From Aureimonas glaciei (GTDB lineage: Bacteria; Pseudomonadota; Alphaproteobacteria; Rhizobiales; Rhizobiaceae), in contig NZ_BMJJ01000001.1 of the NCBI RefSeq assembly GCF_014643375.1, positions 124,001 to 188,000 on the forward strand: 64,000 bases of DNA, read 5' to 3'. This document shows positions 44,211 through 53,156 of this stretch, piece by piece. The position numbers and the translations under genes are program-made. Every line of letters starts with the position of its first letter. Position 1 is the first letter of the stretch. The notes beneath the pieces were generated by a model. The model did not search any database, was not told where the DNA came from, and saw nothing but the letters and a program-made list of their open reading frames with translations.

Positions 44211-46796
44211 ATGGCCGGACGGCGCAAGGGCGAACGCATCGAACCGAGATTTGACGCCGGAAGATCGGCCGACGATTTCCGCCTGTCGGCGGACGATCGG
44301 GCCGTGGCGTCCGAGCCCGGGCCGGTTCGCCAGCGGCCGGGCAGGCCTGATCGCCAGGCGGAAAAGGCGGCCGGCGAGCGCCTGTCGCGCCGTCGCGGCT
44401 TTTTCGGGCGCGGCGGCGGCGATGATGGTGGCGAGGGTCGCCGTCCCCGGCGCCGGCGCAGCTTCATCGCCCATCTCTTCCGCCTCGCCTTCTTCACCGC
44501 GCTGTGGGGCGGTGTCGCCGTCGCCGGCATCGTCGCCTATTTCGCCATCAAGCTGCCGCAGGAGGCCTGGGCCATCCCGGAGCGGCCGCCGAACGTCAAG
44601 ATCGTCTCGGTCACCGGCGAGCTCCTCGCCAATCGCGGCCTCACCGGCGGCGAGGCGGTCTCGCTCGACGCGATCAGCCCCTATATCCCGCAGGCCGTCA
44701 TGGCCATCGAGGACCGCCGCTTCTATTCGCATTTCGGCGTCGATCCGCTCGGCATCGTCCGCGCCTTCTCCGAGAACATGGCCGCCGGCGCCACCGTCCA
44801 GGGCGGCTCGACGCTGACCCAGCAGCTGGCCAAGAACATCTTCCTCAATCCCGAGCAGACGATCCAGCGCAAGGTCCAGGAAGCCATCCTGTCGATCTGG
44901 CTGGAGCAGAAGTTCACCAAGGACCAGATCCTCGAGATGTATCTGAACCGCGTCTATTTCGGCTCCGGCGCCACCGGCGTCGAGGCCGCAGCGCGGCGCT
45001 ACTTCAACAAGTCGGCGAAGGAAGTCACGCTGTCCGAGGCGGCGCTGCTGGCGGGCCTCCTGAAGGCGCCCTCGCGCCTGTCGCCGGTGCGCGATCCCGC
45101 CGCCGCCAAGGCGCGCGCCGCCGTGGTGCTGCAGGCCATGCTGGACGAGAAGATGATCGACCGCGCCGATTTCGACGCGGCTATCGCCGAGCAGCCGACA
45201 AAATCCCGCGCCTACTGGAACGGCGCGGAGAACTACGCCGCCGACATCGTCATGCGCGATCTGAAGACGCTGGTCGGCGAGGTCCATTCCGACGTCGTCG
45301 TCGAGACGACGATTGATCTCGGCCTGGAAAAGGACGCCGAGGCGGCGATCCGCGACACCATTGCCGGCGCCAAGCAGAATGTCAGCCAGGGCGCGCTGGT
45401 CGCGCTCGACGGCACCGGCGCGATCCGTGCCCTCGTCGGCGGCAAGGACTATGCCGAGAGCCAGTTCAACCGCGCCGTCGACGCCAAGCGCCAGCCCGGT
45501 TCCTCGTTCAAGCCCTTCGTCTACGAGACGGCGCTGGAATTCGGCTGGAAGCCGGAGAACATGGTCGACGACTCGCCGACGCAGATCGGCAACTGGTCGC
45601 CGATGAACTACGATCGGAAATATCGCGGGCAGGTGACGGTCGCCTACGCCCTGGCGCATTCGCTGAACACCATCGCCGCGCAGCTGACCCAGAACGTCAC
45701 CGCCAAGGCGGTAATCGAGACCGCGACGCGGATGGGCATCACCTCGCCGCTGGTCGACAATCCCTCGATCGCGCTCGGCACGTCGGAGGTGACGCTGCTC
45801 GAGCTGACCGGGGCCTTCGCCCCCTTCGCCAATGGCGGCTACCAGGCGACGCCGCATCTGGTGAACCGCGTCACCGACACGGCCGGCAAGATCCTCTACG
45901 AGCGCGGCGCCGAAGTGCCGCCGATCATCGTCACCGACACCACCGTCGCCATGATGAACGCCATGCTGAAGGGCACCGTCACCTCCGGCACCGGGCGCAA
46001 GGCGGCGATCGAGGGCTGGGAAGCGGCGGGCAAGACCGGCACGACCCAGGACTTCAAGGATGCTTGGTTCATGGGCTACACCGCCAACCTCACCACCGGC
46101 GTCTGGTTCGGCAACGACAACGGTGCGCCGATGAAGAAGGTCACCGGCGGCGGCCTGCCGGCCGAGGCCTGGCACACCTTCATGACCGCCGCGCATGCCG
46201 GCCTGCCGGCCATGCCGCTGCCCGGCAACTATACGATCGGCGGCGAGCCCGAGCCGCTGACCGCCTCGAACGGCGGCGTCGCCGATCCCGGCGGCTTCTA
46301 CGACAGCGAGCTGCCGCCGGCCTCCGCCGATCCGCTCGCCGACGTCATCGGCGAGCAGCCGGAGAATCCGGCGGGCGGCCAGGAAGTTCTGCCGCGCCAG
46401 ACGGCGCCCGCCTCGGCCGATCCCTATCGGGGCGATCTGCAGGAAGACGAGCTGCCCTCCCGCCGCGAGCCGGCCGGCCGCCGCGATCTGCCGAGCCGCA
46501 ATGTCGAGGCCGAGCCGGTCTACCGCGAGCCCGCCGAAGACGAGGACGTCTACGGCGTGGCGCCGCTGCCGCGCGAGCGGGACATCTACGGCAGCGGGGA
46601 GCTGCCGCCGGAGGACGACTATTACTACGACGACGGCGGCGCCATGCGGGCGCCCGAGGAGATCGCGCCGGCCCGCGGCCCCTCGCGCATCGTCCGCGGC
46701 GCGCCGCCGCCAGGCGCGATCCTGGAGGGCCGCGTCGACGGCGGCGGTGGCCGCGAAAGCGACCGCTCGCTGTTCCGCGGCCTGTTCGGCGGCTGA
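44211..46796 (+). CDS. Class A penicillin-binding protein (PBP1a-like transglycosylase/transpeptidase)
   Basis: An 861-residue bifunctional cell-wall synthase. A basic cytoplasmic N-terminus (about 1-83, Arg-rich) precedes one transmembrane segment (about 86-113). The glycosyltransferase domain has AIEDRRFYSHFGVDPLGI (catalytic Glu), GGSTLTQQLAKNIFL and KVQEAILSIWLEQKFTKDQI. The transpeptidase has SxxK in RQPGSSFKPFVYE, SxN in ALAHSLNTIAAQ and KTG in AAGKTGTTQDFKDAW. The last 150 residues are a Pro/Glu/Asp/Arg-rich, apparently disordered periplasmic tail with repeated LPSR and LPPE-like pieces, ending RSLFRGLFGG. It follows a 358-nt gap and ends at a terminator. It polymerises glycan strands and cross-links them. 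Confidence 0.94.
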   Translation: MAGRRKGERIEPRFDAGRSADDFRLSADDRAVASEPGPVRQRPGRPDRQAEKAAGERLSRRRGFFGRGGGDDGGEGRRPRRRRSFIAHLFRLAFFTALWGGVAVAGIVAYFAIKLPQEAWAIPERPPNVKIVSVTGELLANRGLTGGEAVSLDAISPYIPQAVMAIEDRRFYSHFGVDPLGIVRAFSENMAAGATVQGGSTLTQQLAKNIFLNPEQTIQRKVQEAILSIWLEQKFTKDQILEMYLNRVYFGSGATGVEAAARRYFNKSAKEVTLSEAALLAGLLKAPSRLSPVRDPAAAKARAAVVLQAMLDEKMIDRADFDAAIAEQPTKSRAYWNGAENYAADIVMRDLKTLVGEVHSDVVVETTIDLGLEKDAEAAIRDTIAGAKQNVSQGALVALDGTGAIRALVGGKDYAESQFNRAVDAKRQPGSSFKPFVYETALEFGWKPENMVDDSPTQIGNWSPMNYDRKYRGQVTVAYALAHSLNTIAAQLTQNVTAKAVIETATRMGITSPLVDNPSIALGTSEVTLLELTGAFAPFANGGYQATPHLVNRVTDTAGKILYERGAEVPPIIVTDTTVAMMNAMLKGTVTSGTGRKAAIEGWEAAGKTGTTQDFKDAWFMGYTANLTTGVWFGNDNGAPMKKVTGGGLPAEAWHTFMTAAHAGLPAMPLPGNYTIGGEPEPLTASNGGVADPGGFYDSELPPASADPLADVIGEQPENPAGGQEVLPRQTAPASADPYRGDLQEDELPSRREPAGRRDLPSRNVEAEPVYREPAEDEDVYGVAPLPRERDIYGSGELPPEDDYYYDDGGAMRAPEEIAPARGPSRIVRGAPPPGAILEGRVDGGGGRESDRSLFRGLFGG

Positions 46797-46848
46797 GCCT
46801 CCTCAGGACATCTCAAGTCGGCGTCGGTGCATCGGCGTCAGCGACAGA

Positions 46849-46881
46849 AAAGGCGGCGACCGGGTCACGGTCGCCGCCTTT
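46849..46881. terminator. Bidirectional intrinsic terminator between convergent PBP and actR genes
   Basis: A 14-bp perfect stem (AAAGGCGGCGACCG at 46849-46862 with CGGTCGCCGCCTTT at 46868-46881, loop of five). On the plus strand it is followed by TTTCTTTCTG-like sequence, on the minus strand by TTTTCTG. Confidence 0.85.
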
Positions 46882-46983
46882 CTTTCTGTTTTGCTCTGTC
46901 CGCAGGATGGCGTGGCAAGCGCCTTGAAGCGGTTGGGGCTTCAGCTGTCGGCCTCTCTTGCTGGTGCTAGGCCGCGGCTGCCG

Positions 46984-47556
46984 TCAGCGCGGGGCGCGCT
47001 TGGCCAGAATGCGCTGCAGGGTGCGGCGGTGCATGGAGAGGCGCCGCGCGGTCTCGGAGACATTGCGCTCGCACAGCTCGTAGACGCGCTGGATATGCTC
47101 CCAGCGCACACGGTCGGCCGACATCGGATTCTCCGGCGGCTCCGCCTTTTCGCCCGGTGCGCGCATTAGCGCGGCGATCACTTCGTCGGCATCGGCGGGC
47201 TTGGCGAGGTAGTCGATGGCGCCGAGCTTCACCGCCGTCACCGCGGTGGCGATATTGCCGTAGCCGGTGAGGACGACGACGCGGGCGTCGGCCCGTCGCC
47301 GCTGCAGCGATTCGATGACGTCGAGGCCGTTGCCGTCGGCGAGCCGCATGTCGACCACGGCGAAGGCCGGGGCCTCGGCCTTGATCGCGGCGAGCCCTTC
47401 GGCGACGCTCTCGGCCGTGCGCACGGCGAAGCCGCGCTGCTCCAGGGCCCGGCTGAGGCGCAGGAGAAAGGGTCGGTCGTCGTCGACGAGAAGCAGCGAA
47501 CGGTCGCCCTCCGGCAGGGCGGCGGCGACGAGCGGGACGGTGTCTGCGTCGGTCAT
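46984..47556 (-). CDS. actR: ActR/RegA-type response regulator
   Basis: A 190-residue two-domain regulator, normal length for the family. The receiver has the acidic pair in LLLVDDDRPFLLRLS, phospho-acceptor Asp69 in FAVVDMRLADGNGLDVIESL, Thr in VVLTGYGNIATAV and Lys in DYLAKPADADEV. The C-terminal Fis-type helix-turn-helix is WEHIQRVYELCERNVSETAR followed by LSMHRRTLQRIL, essentially the invariant RegA/ActR helix. ATG at 47554-47556 gives the standard length. With ActS it controls redox-responsive genes for respiration, carbon and nitrogen use or acid tolerance in alphaproteobacteria. Confidence 0.94.
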   Translation of the reverse strand: MTDADTVPLVAAALPEGDRSLLLVDDDRPFLLRLSRALEQRGFAVRTAESVAEGLAAIKAEAPAFAVVDMRLADGNGLDVIESLQRRRADARVVVLTGYGNIATAVTAVKLGAIDYLAKPADADEVIAALMRAPGEKAEPPENPMSADRVRWEHIQRVYELCERNVSETARRLSMHRRTLQRILAKRAPR

Positions 47557-47677
47557 GCGGTCTTTTTTCCTCGGATGAGGGGCGGCGCCTTGCGGCTCCT
47601 TGTCCCTCCGCCGCGTCAAAGAGGCGCGGCCTGCATCATCCCTGACTTGGCGTCACTTTCGACCGGGTGCAAGGCCT

Positions 47678-49033
47678 TCAGGTTCCGTGTGACGATCCGT
47701 CCACGGTGGCGGCCTGGCGCGCGGAGAAGGTCGCCTGCGGCCAAAAAATCTCGACCGAGGCGCCGGGCGTGTCGCGGCGGTTGCCGAAGGTGATCGTCGC
47801 GCCGGAGCGTTCGAGCAGGGTTTTTGCGATGAACAGGCCGAGGCCGAGGCCGCCGCCGGCCTTGCGGTCGCGATTCTCGCGGTTCGACATGTAGGGATCG
47901 CCGATCCGCGCGAGGATTTCCGGGGTGAAGCCGGGGCCGTCGTCGAGGATGAGGAGGGTGACGCCGAAGGCCGACCAGGAGGCGCGGATCAGCACCTCGC
48001 TCTTGGCGAAGTCGACGGCGTTCTCGACGATGTTGCCGAGGCCGTAGACGACGCCGGCATTGCGCCGCATCACCGGCTCGTCGGCATGGCGCTCGCCCGC
48101 TTCGACGCGCACCTCGACGCCGAAATGGCGGTGCGGCTCGGAGACTTCCTCGACCAGCGACAGGAGCGGCAGCCGCGCCATGTGCTCCTCGCTGGAGGAG
48201 GAGAGCGTGGTGATCTGGCGCAGGATGTCGCGGCAGCGTTCGGACTGCGCCATCAACAGCTCGACGTCCTCGCGCTGCGGATCGTCGAGCGGCGTCAGCC
48301 GGCCCATCTCCTTGGCGACGAGGGCGATGGTGGCGAGCGGCGAGCCGAGTTCGTGGGCGGCGGCGGCGGCGAGGCCGTCGAGGGCGGAGAGATGCTGCTC
48401 GCGCTGCAGCACCAGCTCGGTCGCCCCCAGCGCGTCGGCGAGCGAGCGCGCCTCGGCGGCGACGCGGTAGACATAGATGCCGGAGAAGACGAGCGTCGAG
48501 ACGATCGCGAACCACAACCCGCCGATATAGGACGAGGGCAGCTGCAGCGCCGAGCCTTCGGCCCAGGGCAGCGGCAGGTGGAAGAAGGCGAGCAGGGTGG
48601 CCGCGACGATCGACAGGAGGGCGAGGCCCGCCGTCGTCTGCGGTGGCTGCGTCGCCGAGGCCATCACCACCGGCACGATCAGGAAGACCGAGAACGGGTT
48701 CTGGATGCCGCCGGTGAGGTAGAGGAGGCCGAAAGGCTGGATCACGTCGAAGGTCAGCACCGAGACCGCCGCCCAGGGCGAGAGGCGCCAGCTCTTGGGA
48801 TAGCGCAGGCCGAGCCCGATGTTCAGCGCCGCCGACAGCGCGATCAGGAGAAGGCAGGGTCCGACGGGATAGGGATACCAGAGGCCGTAGGCGACGAAGA
48901 GGCAGGCGGCGGTCTGGCCGCCGACCGACAGCCAGCGCAGCCGCGTCAGCGTCGCCAGGCGCAGCCGCTGGCTCTCGCGCATGGTGGTGACGAAAGGCGG
49001 GAGGCGGAAAGGCGCGCGCGAGATGTGTTCCAT
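47678..49033 (-). CDS. actS: ActS/RegB-type redox-sensing membrane histidine kinase
   Basis: A 451-residue kinase with about six transmembrane helices (about 28-200). The quinone-sensing loop GGIQNPFSVFLIVP (residues 108-121) is intact. The H-box is AAAHELGSPLATIALVAKEM with His227, and the redox-active cysteine of RegB is conserved as Cys267 in SERCRDILRQI. The ATP domain has GLGNIVENAVDFAKSEV, ILDDGPGFTPEIL and GLGLGLFIAKTLLERSGA. It senses the quinone pool and aerobic state and phosphorylates ActR, encoded 121 nt downstream. Confidence 0.95.
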   Translation of the reverse strand: MEHISRAPFRLPPFVTTMRESQRLRLATLTRLRWLSVGGQTAACLFVAYGLWYPYPVGPCLLLIALSAALNIGLGLRYPKSWRLSPWAAVSVLTFDVIQPFGLLYLTGGIQNPFSVFLIVPVVMASATQPPQTTAGLALLSIVAATLLAFFHLPLPWAEGSALQLPSSYIGGLWFAIVSTLVFSGIYVYRVAAEARSLADALGATELVLQREQHLSALDGLAAAAAHELGSPLATIALVAKEMGRLTPLDDPQREDVELLMAQSERCRDILRQITTLSSSSEEHMARLPLLSLVEEVSEPHRHFGVEVRVEAGERHADEPVMRRNAGVVYGLGNIVENAVDFAKSEVLIRASWSAFGVTLLILDDGPGFTPEILARIGDPYMSNRENRDRKAGGGLGLGLFIAKTLLERSGATITFGNRRDTPGASVEIFWPQATFSARQAATVDGSSHGT

Positions 49034-49130
49034 GGGAGATCAGTAGCGCGGGCGGGCTTGGGCCGCCAGCCGGCGCAGAAGGGGCGTGGCGTCGCGGCAA
49101 AACGCACGGCGCGCCCGGCGCGCCCGGCGC

Positions 49131-49724
49131 TCAGGCGGGAAGCGCCTGCGCGAGGGCAAGGCCGGCGAGGCGGGCAGTGGCGAGCAGCCGGTCGAGGTCA
49201 TGGCCGCTGCGCGCGGCCGCCGACAGTCCCGTCATCACCGTGCTGACGAAGTCGGTCAGATGGTCGGCCGCCTCGGGATGGCGGTCCGCGATGTAGGCGC
49301 GGATGAACGCCTCTCCGGCGGCGCGGTAGGCGCAGGCGGCCGCGCGCGCCTCGCCGTCGTTGGCGCGCGTGCCTTCGACGACCAGGCAGCCGGCGGCGAC
49401 CGGGTCGGCGGCATAGCGGCGGGCGGCCTCCTCCAGGACCGCCGCCAGGCCCTCCGCCACCGGCCGGTCGGGCCGCAGTAGGTCGGCGAGGGGGATGGCG
49501 TCGGCGCCGGAATAGCGCTCGAGAATGCGGGCGTAGAGGCCCGCCTTGTTGCCGAAGGCGGCATAGAAGCTCGGCGGGTTGATGCCGAGGCTTTCGGTGA
49601 CGTCGGCGACGCTGACGGCGTCGTAGCCGCGCGCATGGAAGAGTTGCTGGGCCGTGGCGACGGCCGCCTCGGGGTCGAAGCCGCGGGGGCGGCCCCGGGG
49701 GCGGAGTGGTTTTGTAGTATCCAT
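49131..49724 (-). CDS. TetR-family transcriptional regulator
   Basis: A 197-residue repressor. The N-terminal helix-turn-helix region is FDPEAAVATAQQLFHARGYD, VSVADVTESLGINPPSFYAA then FGNKAGLYARILERY. The C-terminal ligand domain (LVVEGTRANDGEARAAACAY and on) is of the TetR_C AefR-like type. It is divergent from an SDR gene, and two operator-like palindromes lie in the 73-nt divergent gap, one over its own start codon. It therefore probably represses both itself and the SDR. Inducer unknown. Confidence 0.9.
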   Translation of the reverse strand: MDTTKPLRPRGRPRGFDPEAAVATAQQLFHARGYDAVSVADVTESLGINPPSFYAAFGNKAGLYARILERYSGADAIPLADLLRPDRPVAEGLAAVLEEAARRYAADPVAAGCLVVEGTRANDGEARAAACAYRAAGEAFIRAYIADRHPEAADHLTDFVSTVMTGLSAAARSGHDLDRLLATARLAGLALAQALPA

Positions 49725-49776
49725 TACATAATGCCTTGACGGAGGGTGGCGCCAGTTTTATGTAGCGCTCGTTACG
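49713..49776. promoter_or_regulatory. Two operator-like palindromes for the TetR regulator
   Basis: TGTA-N8-TACA at 49713-49728 covers the tetR start codon (49722-49724). ATGTA-N8-TACGT at 49760-49777 lies 20 nt before the SDR start. Both have the same half-sites and spacing, which is what a TetR dimer site usually looks like. The centres are 48 bp apart. Confidence 0.6.
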
Positions 49777-49797
49777 TTAATTCTCAAGGAGCGCCCC

Positions 49798-50511
49798 ATG
49801 GCCGCATTTCAAGACAAGTCGGTTCTCGTCCTCGGCGGCAGCCGCGGCATCGGGGCGGCCATCGTCCGGCGTTTTGCCGCCGAGGGTGCCAAGGTCACCT
49901 TCACCTATTCCGGGTCGCGCGGGGCGGCGGAAGAGCTGGCGCGGGAGACGGGCACCGCGGCGGTCGCCACCGACAGCGCCGACCGCGACGCGGTGATCGC
50001 CACGGTGCGCGGCAGCGGGCCGCTCGACATCCTGGTCGTCAATGCCGGGATCGCCGTCTTCGGCGACGCGCTGGACCAGGATCCGGACGCGATCGACCGG
50101 CTGTTCAGGATCAACATCCACGCCCCCTATCACGCGGCCGTCGAGGCCGCGCGGCAGATGCCCGAGGGCGGGCGGATCATCGTGATCGGCTCGGTCAACG
50201 GCGACCGCATGCCCATTCCCGGCATGGCCTCCTATGCGCTCAGCAAGTCCGCCCTCCAGGGCCTGGCGCGCGGACTGGCGCGCGATTTCGGCCCGCGCGG
50301 GATCACCATCAACGTCGTGCAGCCCGGCCCCGTCGATACCGACGCGAACCCGGCCGACGGCCCGATGAGGGACCTCATGCACAGCTTCATGGCCATCAAG
50401 CGCCACGGACGGCCGGAGGAAGTGGCGGGCATGGTCGCCTGGCTCGCCGGACCCGAGGCGGGTTTCGTCACCGGCGCCATGCACACGATAGACGGCGCCT
50501 TCGGCGCCTGA
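49798..50511 (+). CDS. Short-chain dehydrogenase/reductase (classical SDR)
   Basis: A 237-residue Rossmann-fold oxidoreductase. The cofactor motif is LVLGGSRGIGAAIVRRFA (GxxxGxG), followed by VVNAGIAVFGDA (NAG), catalytic Ser in IVIGSVNGDRMP and YxxxK in SYALSKSALQGLARGL. It ends with GFVTGAMHTIDGAFGA, as usual for SDRs with glucose-dehydrogenase-like ends. AAGGAG at about 49786 precedes the ATG. It is divergent from, and probably controlled by, the TetR regulator. Substrate unknown. Confidence 0.92.
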   Translation: MAAFQDKSVLVLGGSRGIGAAIVRRFAAEGAKVTFTYSGSRGAAEELARETGTAAVATDSADRDAVIATVRGSGPLDILVVNAGIAVFGDALDQDPDAIDRLFRINIHAPYHAAVEAARQMPEGGRIIVIGSVNGDRMPIPGMASYALSKSALQGLARGLARDFGPRGITINVVQPGPVDTDANPADGPMRDLMHSFMAIKRHGRPEEVAGMVAWLAGPEAGFVTGAMHTIDGAFGA

Positions 50512-50660
50512 CCCCTTTCGGGGCGGGCGAGCGAGGGCGGGCCGGGGCCCGGCCTCGCCCCGTGGTCAGCCCTCGATGGCCTTTGGCGGCACTGGTGTCG
50601 GCGACGGCGCCGGCTCTGACGAGGCGAGAAGCGATCGGTCTGCCCCTGGTCGCCGATCCT

Positions 50661-53156
50661 TTACGTTCCCCGCGGCTTCGCCCGTGCCGTGGCCGCCGCC
50701 TCGGCCGGGTTCTCCGGCCAGGAATGGCGGGGATAGCGGCCGCGCAGGTCCGCCCGCACGTCGCGCCAGGAACCGGCCCAGAAGCCGGGGAGGTCGCGGG
50801 TGATCTGGATTGGCCGGTGCGCCGGCGAGAGCAGTTCGAGCGTCAACGGCAGCTTGCCGTCGGCGATCGCCGGATGCTCCGTCAGGCCGAACAGTTCCTG
50901 CACCCGCACCGACAGCACCGGCCCTTCCGCATCGTAGCGGATCGGCAGGCGCGATCCCGAGGGCACGTCGATGTGCGAGGGCGCGAGCGACTCCAGCCGC
51001 CGTTGCAGCTCGGCCGGGACGAGCGCGCCGAGCGCGGTCCGCAGCGTGCCGGCGTCGATGCCCGACAGTTTTGTCACGCCCGGCAAGAAGGGGAGCAGCC
51101 ATTCCTCCAGGCTGGCAAGGAGACTGTCGTCGGAAAAATCCGGCCAGGGCGCGCCGAAGGCGGCGGCGAGAAAGCGCAGGCGCAACAACAGGCGCTCGCC
51201 GTCGCTGCCGAAGGGGAGGGCGGCGAGGCCCCGCGCGCGAATGCCGGCGGCAAAAGCGGCGCTCGCGGCAGTGCCTTCGGGCACCTTGATCTGCGTCTCC
51301 GAGAGCGTCGCCTTGCCGAGCCGCCGCACCCGCTTTGCCCGGACCTGGCCGCTCGCCGAGTCGAAGGCGACGACCTCCTCGTCGGTGATGCGGCCGGCGA
51401 ACAGGCTCTCCAGCGATTCACGTGAAACAGTAAGGGCCGCATGGATGCGACCATCGCGCGCCTGGCCCTGCAGCTCGGCGACGACCAGCAGCTTGGCATC
51501 GGCAAGGCCCGAGGAAGCGTCGACGACCCCGCCGCGCCCGTTGGCGAGGACGAAATGGCCGCGCGCACCGCGCGCCACCGCCACCCGGTCGGGAAAGGCG
51601 AGGGCGAGCAGGGCGCCCGGCTCGAGGAACTCCGCCGTCTCGGCCGCCTGTGTCGGGCTTGCGCCCTCGCCGCTCTCCCCGCGAACGCTCCCCTTCCGCC
51701 CGCTGTCACCGGCAATGCGGCGGGCCAGGATCTTCGCCGCTTGCGCCCGCGCCCCGCGGTCGCTGCGGAAGCGACGGAGACGGCTTTCCAGATCGACGTC
51801 CGGGCCGCCGAGGCCGCGCTCGGTCAAAAGCACGGCGATGTCGGCCGCGAGTTTTCGCGATGTGCCAGCGCCGACGACCATGGCGGCGAGGCGCGGCGGC
51901 AGCGGCAACTCGCGCATCTCAGCGCCCTGCGGCGTCGGGCGGCCGTCGGCTTCGAGCGCGCCGAGGTCGGTGAGGAGGGCTGCGGCTTCCGTCAGCGCCG
52001 GGCGCGGCGGCGGGTCGAGGAAGGCAAGGCTCTGCGGGTCCGCGACGCCCCAGGCGGCGCAGTCGAGGACGAGGCCGGCGAGATCGCTCGACAGGATTTC
52101 CGGCCGGTCGAAGGCGACGAGCCCCTCCGCCTCGCGCCACAGCCGGATCGCCCGCCCCGGCCCCGTGCGCCCGGCGCGGCCGGCCCGCTGGTCGGCGGCC
52201 GCGCGCGAGACCCGCACCGTCTCCAGCCGCGACAGGCCGGTCGCCGGTTCGAACAAAGGCAGGCGGCGGAGGCCGGAATCGATCACCGTGCCGACGCCGT
52301 CGATGGTGATCGACGTCTCCGCGATCGAGGTCGCCAGCACGATTTTCCGCACGCCTTTTGGTGCGGGTCGGATGGCGACGTCCTGCGCCGCCGCCTCCAT
52401 GACGCCGTAGAGCGGCGCGACGAGGAGCGTCGGGGAGGCGAGGGAGCCGAGGCGCTCGGCCACCCGCTCGATCTCGCGCTGGCCCGGCAGGAAGACCAGG
52501 AGGCTGTCCGTCGTTTCCGTGAGCGTGGCGCGCACGGCCTCGGCGACGGCGTCCTCGATCGGCTGCGTGCCCGGCCGGTCGCGGTAGGAGACGGTGACGG
52601 GAAAGGCCCGGCCGAGGCTTTCGACGACGGGCGCATCGCCGAGGAGCGCCGCCACGCGGGCGCCGTCGAGCGTCGCCGACATCACCAGAAGCCGCAGGTC
52701 CTCGCGCAGCGCGCTTTGCACGTCGAGCGCCAGTGCCAGCGAAAAATCGCCGTCGAGCGAGCGCTCGTGGAACTCGTCGAAAATGACGGCGCCGACATCC
52801 GGCAGATCCGGCGCGCCGAGGATCATGCGGGTGAAGACGCCCTCGGTCACGACCTCGATGCGGGTGCGGCCGGAGACTTTGGTGTCGAGCCGCATGCGCC
52901 AGCCGACGGTCGCGCCGACATCCTCGCCGAGAATCTCCGCCATGCGACGCGCGGCGGCGCGGGCGGCGAGGCGCCGCGGCTCGATCAGCAAGATCTTGCG
53001 GGTGCCGAGCCAGGGAGTGTCGAGGAGATCGAGCGGCACCAGCGTCGTCTTGCCGGCGCCGGGTGGCGCGACGAGGACGGCGTTCGGCCCTTCGGCGAGC
53101 GCCGCCCGGAGCTGCGGCAGGACGTCGGAGACGGGGAGGATCGGGCGGGGGGTCAT
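50661..53156 (-). CDS. hrpB: HrpB, ATP-dependent DEAH-type RNA helicase
   Basis: An 831-residue helicase. Motif I VAPPGAGKTTLVPLDLL, motif II FDEFHERSLDGD, motif III LLVMSATLDG, motif V LATSIAETSITIDGV and motif VI RAAADQRAGRAGRTGPGRAI are all present. The HrpB-specific C-terminal region includes GVTKLSGIDAGTLRTALGAL and ends PGFWAGSWRDVRADLRGRYPRHSWP, the family hallmark. RNA processing or mRNA decay roles are known for relatives in some species. Its ATG overlaps the ynjD stop as ATGA, so it is translated from the ynjC-ynjD message. Confidence 0.96.
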   Translation of the reverse strand: MTPRPILPVSDVLPQLRAALAEGPNAVLVAPPGAGKTTLVPLDLLDTPWLGTRKILLIEPRRLAARAAARRMAEILGEDVGATVGWRMRLDTKVSGRTRIEVVTEGVFTRMILGAPDLPDVGAVIFDEFHERSLDGDFSLALALDVQSALREDLRLLVMSATLDGARVAALLGDAPVVESLGRAFPVTVSYRDRPGTQPIEDAVAEAVRATLTETTDSLLVFLPGQREIERVAERLGSLASPTLLVAPLYGVMEAAAQDVAIRPAPKGVRKIVLATSIAETSITIDGVGTVIDSGLRRLPLFEPATGLSRLETVRVSRAAADQRAGRAGRTGPGRAIRLWREAEGLVAFDRPEILSSDLAGLVLDCAAWGVADPQSLAFLDPPPRPALTEAAALLTDLGALEADGRPTPQGAEMRELPLPPRLAAMVVGAGTSRKLAADIAVLLTERGLGGPDVDLESRLRRFRSDRGARAQAAKILARRIAGDSGRKGSVRGESGEGASPTQAAETAEFLEPGALLALAFPDRVAVARGARGHFVLANGRGGVVDASSGLADAKLLVVAELQGQARDGRIHAALTVSRESLESLFAGRITDEEVVAFDSASGQVRAKRVRRLGKATLSETQIKVPEGTAASAAFAAGIRARGLAALPFGSDGERLLLRLRFLAAAFGAPWPDFSDDSLLASLEEWLLPFLPGVTKLSGIDAGTLRTALGALVPAELQRRLESLAPSHIDVPSGSRLPIRYDAEGPVLSVRVQELFGLTEHPAIADGKLPLTLELLSPAHRPIQITRDLPGFWAGSWRDVRADLRGRYPRHSWPENPAEAAATARAKPRGT

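Noticed and set aside
44043-46196. 717-codon minus-strand open frame opposite the class A PBP gene
   Set aside because: Antisense to a protein with all transglycosylase and transpeptidase motifs.
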